From Bacillus sp. FJAT-49736 (lineage in GTDB: Bacteria > Bacillota > Bacilli > Bacillales > Bacillaceae_C), in contig NZ_JAGYPI010000001.1 in NCBI RefSeq assembly GCF_018343615.1, positions 186,001 to 250,000 on the forward strand: DNA of 64,000 bases, in the 5' to 3' direction. Shown in pieces: positions 62,112 through 64,000 of the stretch. The notes under the pieces were generated by a model. The model did no database searches, was not told the DNA's origin, and worked only from the letters and a program-made list of their open reading frames with translations. Positions within the stretch are counted from its first letter, which is position 1. Every line of letters starts with the position of its first letter. The position numbers and the translations under genes were made by a program.

Positions 62112-62249
62112 TTTTCGTATATTGTTCTCCACCGTAGTATGGACTCTGGTTTCGGGGCATCATTTCTTAGTTGATTATTGATTCTTAACCAAAATAAGTA
62201 TTGTTTTATGATTTTGCCCCAAAAGCAACAAAGTTTTTGAAAAGAGCCC
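62112..62249 (-). repeat. Dispersed repeat family 2, copy between the YjcZ-like genes
   Basis: It runs TTTTCGTATATTGTT, TATGGACTCTGGTTTCGGGG, CATCATTTCTTAG, then AAAAGCAACAAAGTTTTTG and AAAAGAGCCC. It contains all five family blocks. On the minus strand it starts 3 bases after the stop of the gene at 62253 and could be that gene's 3' hairpin. Confidence 0.75.
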
Positions 62250-62252
62250 TTC

Positions 62253-62336
62253 TTAACAAAGGAAAGCTGCACCTACGATGATGAGAAGGATAAATAGCAC
62301 AACAATTAGAGCAAACCCGCCGCCTGCAAAATTCAT
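62253..62336 (-). CDS. YjcZ-like membrane miniprotein
   Basis: 27 residues: MNFAGGG followed by one helix, [29 protein letters not shown] about 8 bases before ATG 62336. It is paralogous to 61881 (same strand, 283 bases apart) and to the helix of 25432. Confidence 0.85.
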   Translation of the reverse strand: MNFAGGGFALIVVLFILLIIVGAAFLC

Positions 62337-62585
62337 TTTGAATACCTCCTTTTTCTCTTTCCCTTTCATGTTATGTGCGTTTGACTATTTGGTGTAGAGC
62401 AAATGCCCATCAAAGATAAAATAAAGAATGGGCTGGATATTTAAGTTACAGGTATATTAGAAATTCATTAGAATTCTGATAATATGTTTCTTTTCTTACA
62501 GGATTTGTGATATAGTATGTTTTGTAGATTTTTATGAAGACAAGAAGGATACGTAGTTAATATTAATGTTGGGAGTTGTTTATGA

Positions 62586-63476
62586 ATGAAGAAGTGGATA
62601 CTATCCCTAACACTTGCAGCAAGTGTGGTTGGACTAGCAGCCTGCGGTAGTAATGGCAGCGGTGGGGAAGTAGTTGTAAAAACAAAAGCTGGTAATATTA
62701 CACAGGATGAATTATATAAAGCATTAAAAGATAAATACGGTGATCAAGTTCTGCAACAACTTATTTTTGATAAAGTCTTATCGAAAAAATATAAGGTTTC
62801 ATCCAAAGATGTAGATAAGCAAGTACAGCAAGCTAAGGATCAGCTTGGGGCACAATTTGAATCTGCATTGGCTCAATACGGATATAAGGATGAGCAAGAT
62901 TTCCGTAATACAATTAAGGTTGGTTTACTTGAAGAAAAAGCTGCAACAAAAGATGTAAAAGTAACGGATAAAGAGCTTCGCGACTATTACAATAATATTA
63001 AACCGGAAATCAAAGCACGTCACATTCTGGTAGCAGACAAAAAAACTGCGGATGATATTGAAAAGAAACTAAATGAAGGCCAAAAGTTTGAAGATTTGGC
63101 GAAAAAATATTCTACTGATACTGGCTCAGCTCAAAAAGGTGGAGACCTTGGTTGGTTTGGTCCAGGAAAAATGCTTCCTGAATTTGAAAATGCTGCTTAT
63201 GCATTAAAAATAAACGAAATTAGTAAGCCAGTAAAATCACAATATGGATATCATATTATCCAGTTAACGGATAAAAAGAAAAAAGAATCATTTGAAAAGA
63301 TGAAAAAGCAAATCACGCAAGAAGTGAAAACGCAAAAAGTAGGTCAAGCTGAAATTGCGAAGGCAATGAAAGCAGAAATTAAAAATGCTAACGTTAGCAT
63401 TAAAGATAAAGACTTAAAGAGTGCATTAGATAACGTATTAAACGCAGATACAAGCAGCTCAGGCGCTACTAAGTAA
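62586..63476 (+). CDS. prsA: Foldase lipoprotein PrsA
   Basis: 296 residues. A lipoprotein signal ends in LAAC with the Cys at residue 20. The N-terminal chaperone segment is followed by a parvulin-type PPIase domain (about 137-230: IKARHILVADKKTADDIEKK, GGDLGWFGPGKMLPEFENAA, KSQYGYHIIQLTDK). PrsA folds secreted proteins at the membrane-wall interface and is essential for some PBPs and exoenzymes. Its place near hpr matches B. subtilis. A terminator follows. Confidence 0.96.
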   Translation: MKKWILSLTLAASVVGLAACGSNGSGGEVVVKTKAGNITQDELYKALKDKYGDQVLQQLIFDKVLSKKYKVSSKDVDKQVQQAKDQLGAQFESALAQYGYKDEQDFRNTIKVGLLEEKAATKDVKVTDKELRDYYNNIKPEIKARHILVADKKTADDIEKKLNEGQKFEDLAKKYSTDTGSAQKGGDLGWFGPGKMLPEFENAAYALKINEISKPVKSQYGYHIIQLTDKKKKESFEKMKKQITQEVKTQKVGQAEIAKAMKAEIKNANVSIKDKDLKSALDNVLNADTSSSGATK

Positions 63477-63483
63477 TGCATAA

Positions 63484-63519
63484 AAAAGGACAAGGATTTT
63501 TTCCTTGTCCTTTTGTTAT
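63484..63519 (+). terminator. Terminator after prsA
   Basis: AAAAGGACAAGG / CCTTGTCCTTTT (63484-63495 with 63503-63514), then GTTATT. Confidence 0.82.
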
Positions 63520-63575
63520 TGCATAGAAATTTATACAGTTAAACCTTGTGGATAAAATTTTGTGAAGTTATCTTC

Positions 63576-63675
63576 GTGTAGCTTCGAGTGAAATTAGAAG
63601 TGCAAATTTCACCGAGTGAAATTAGAAGTGCAAATTTCACTCATCCATACGCCGATGGTGCAAGGACACCCGCGT
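63576..63675. repeat. Dispersed repeat family 1, copy C, two internal units
   Basis: GTGTAGCTTC, then two 27-base GAGTGAAATT...AAATTTCACC units, then TCATCCATACGCCGATGGTG and CAAGGACACCCGCG. The right flank matches copy A almost base for base. Confidence 0.78.
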
Positions 63676-63681
63676 ATTTTG

Positions 63682-63870
63682 TTATTGGCTAACCTCTTTC
63701 ACATTCTTTCGACGTTCTTTTTCCTCTTCCATACGTTCTATATACTCTTCGCCTTCTTTTTCAATCCATTCCATCTCTTGATCACGGTCTTCTTTTGCGG
63801 TTTTAACAGCCATATAAGCACTAATTACAATTCCTGCAATAACGAAATAAACCCAAATTGGCAATGACAT
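63682..63870 (-). CDS. yhaL: Sporulation protein YhaL
   Basis: 62 residues. One N-terminal membrane helix (about 4-22), then a highly charged helix with KEDRDQEMEWIEKEGEEYIE then RMEEEKERRKNV. This matches the YhaL sporulation family, which neighbours prsA in B. subtilis. SD AAGGAG about 8 bases before the ATG. It is convergent with prsA. Confidence 0.88.
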   Translation of the reverse strand: MSLPIWVYFVIAGIVISAYMAVKTAKEDRDQEMEWIEKEGEEYIERMEEEKERRKNVKEVSQ

Positions 63871-63952
63871 GTGCTATCTCCTTCCTATAGTTTGTCCATT
63901 TCTACCATTCTATGCGTGAACTCTTTTTTTATGTTCGCAATTGTGGAAGGAA

Positions 63953-63984
63953 AATTAAAAAGTCTTCCAAGTGCTTGGAAGACT
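63953..63984 (-). terminator. Minus-strand terminator of a gene beyond the window
   Basis: AGTCTTCCAAG / CTTGGAAGACT (63961-63971 with 63974-63984), followed on the minus strand by TTTTTAATTTT. The gene it serves lies to the right of the window. Confidence 0.75.
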
Positions 63985-64000
63985 CTACAGAATATTTAAT

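Overview
This AT-rich window comes from an endospore-forming member of the Bacillaceae. It carries an alpha/beta-type small acid-soluble spore protein, YheC/YheD spore-coat ATP-grasp proteins, YhaL, several YjcZ-like peptides, two DUF3231 proteins and a SleB/CwlJ-type hydrolase. It also contains the Bacillus subtilis yhe/yha neighbourhood: yheE, yheCD paralogs, yheA, yhaX, yhaR, yhzD, yhaO-yhaN-yhaM, ecsABC, hit, trpP, yhaH, hpr/scoC, yhaI, prsA and yhaL. I cannot name the species from sequence alone.

Layout. 1-850: the tail of an arsenic locus, with an ArsR C-terminus and two tiny cysteine-rich genes, two matching ArsR-like operator palindromes and a terminator. 930-4930: a chromate transporter between two DUF3231 genes, plus a decayed third DUF3231 copy. 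5030-8650: a DUF421 membrane protein, a LysM/SleB-type hydrolase, a fluoride riboswitch driving a crcB pair, and a membrane acyltransferase. 9025-11516: a tandem-repeat-bearing dispersed element, then ybdD-cstA. 11796-15581: a GNAT enzyme, a CDF exporter, a CorA transporter, a lipoprotein and a gene remnant. 16287-24501: a peptide-uptake and peptide-cleavage cluster (class I amidotransferase-type hydrolase, M19 dipeptidase, complete Opp-type ABC transporter). 24663-34549: a catalytically altered SGNH protein, small Gly-rich spore-type proteins, a soluble histidine kinase, TPP riboswitch-thiT, a class A PBP, an MFS exporter, fumC, ssp and a zinc-ribbon protein. 34879-36997: msmX with a PucR-type regulator. 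38083-43622: a minus-strand spore operon with four tandem YheC/YheD paralogs, one interrupted by a single in-frame TGA. 43859-52089: yheA, yhaX, a FadR-box-controlled yhaR, yhzD, and the yhaO-yhaN-yhaM nuclease genes. 52287-55168: nested IS3-family elements. 55207-63870: ecsCBA, hit, TRAP-controlled trpP, yhaH, hpr, yhaI, two YjcZ-like peptides, prsA and yhaL.

Most genes belong to known families. The least explained material is the Cys-pair peptides of the arsenic locus, two families of dispersed structured intergenic repeats (three and at least seven copies), a strongly nested palindrome inside one IS, the in-frame TGA in a spore gene, and two proteins that keep their fold signatures but have lost catalytic residues (the SGNH and HAD proteins). 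Readable control elements are a fluoride riboswitch, a TPP riboswitch, a TRAP-binding NAG-repeat array over the trpP ribosome binding site, a FadR operator and paired ArsR-type palindromes. Start codons were chosen mainly by Shine-Dalgarno (SD) spacing; where this shortens the longest possible frame, the entry says so.
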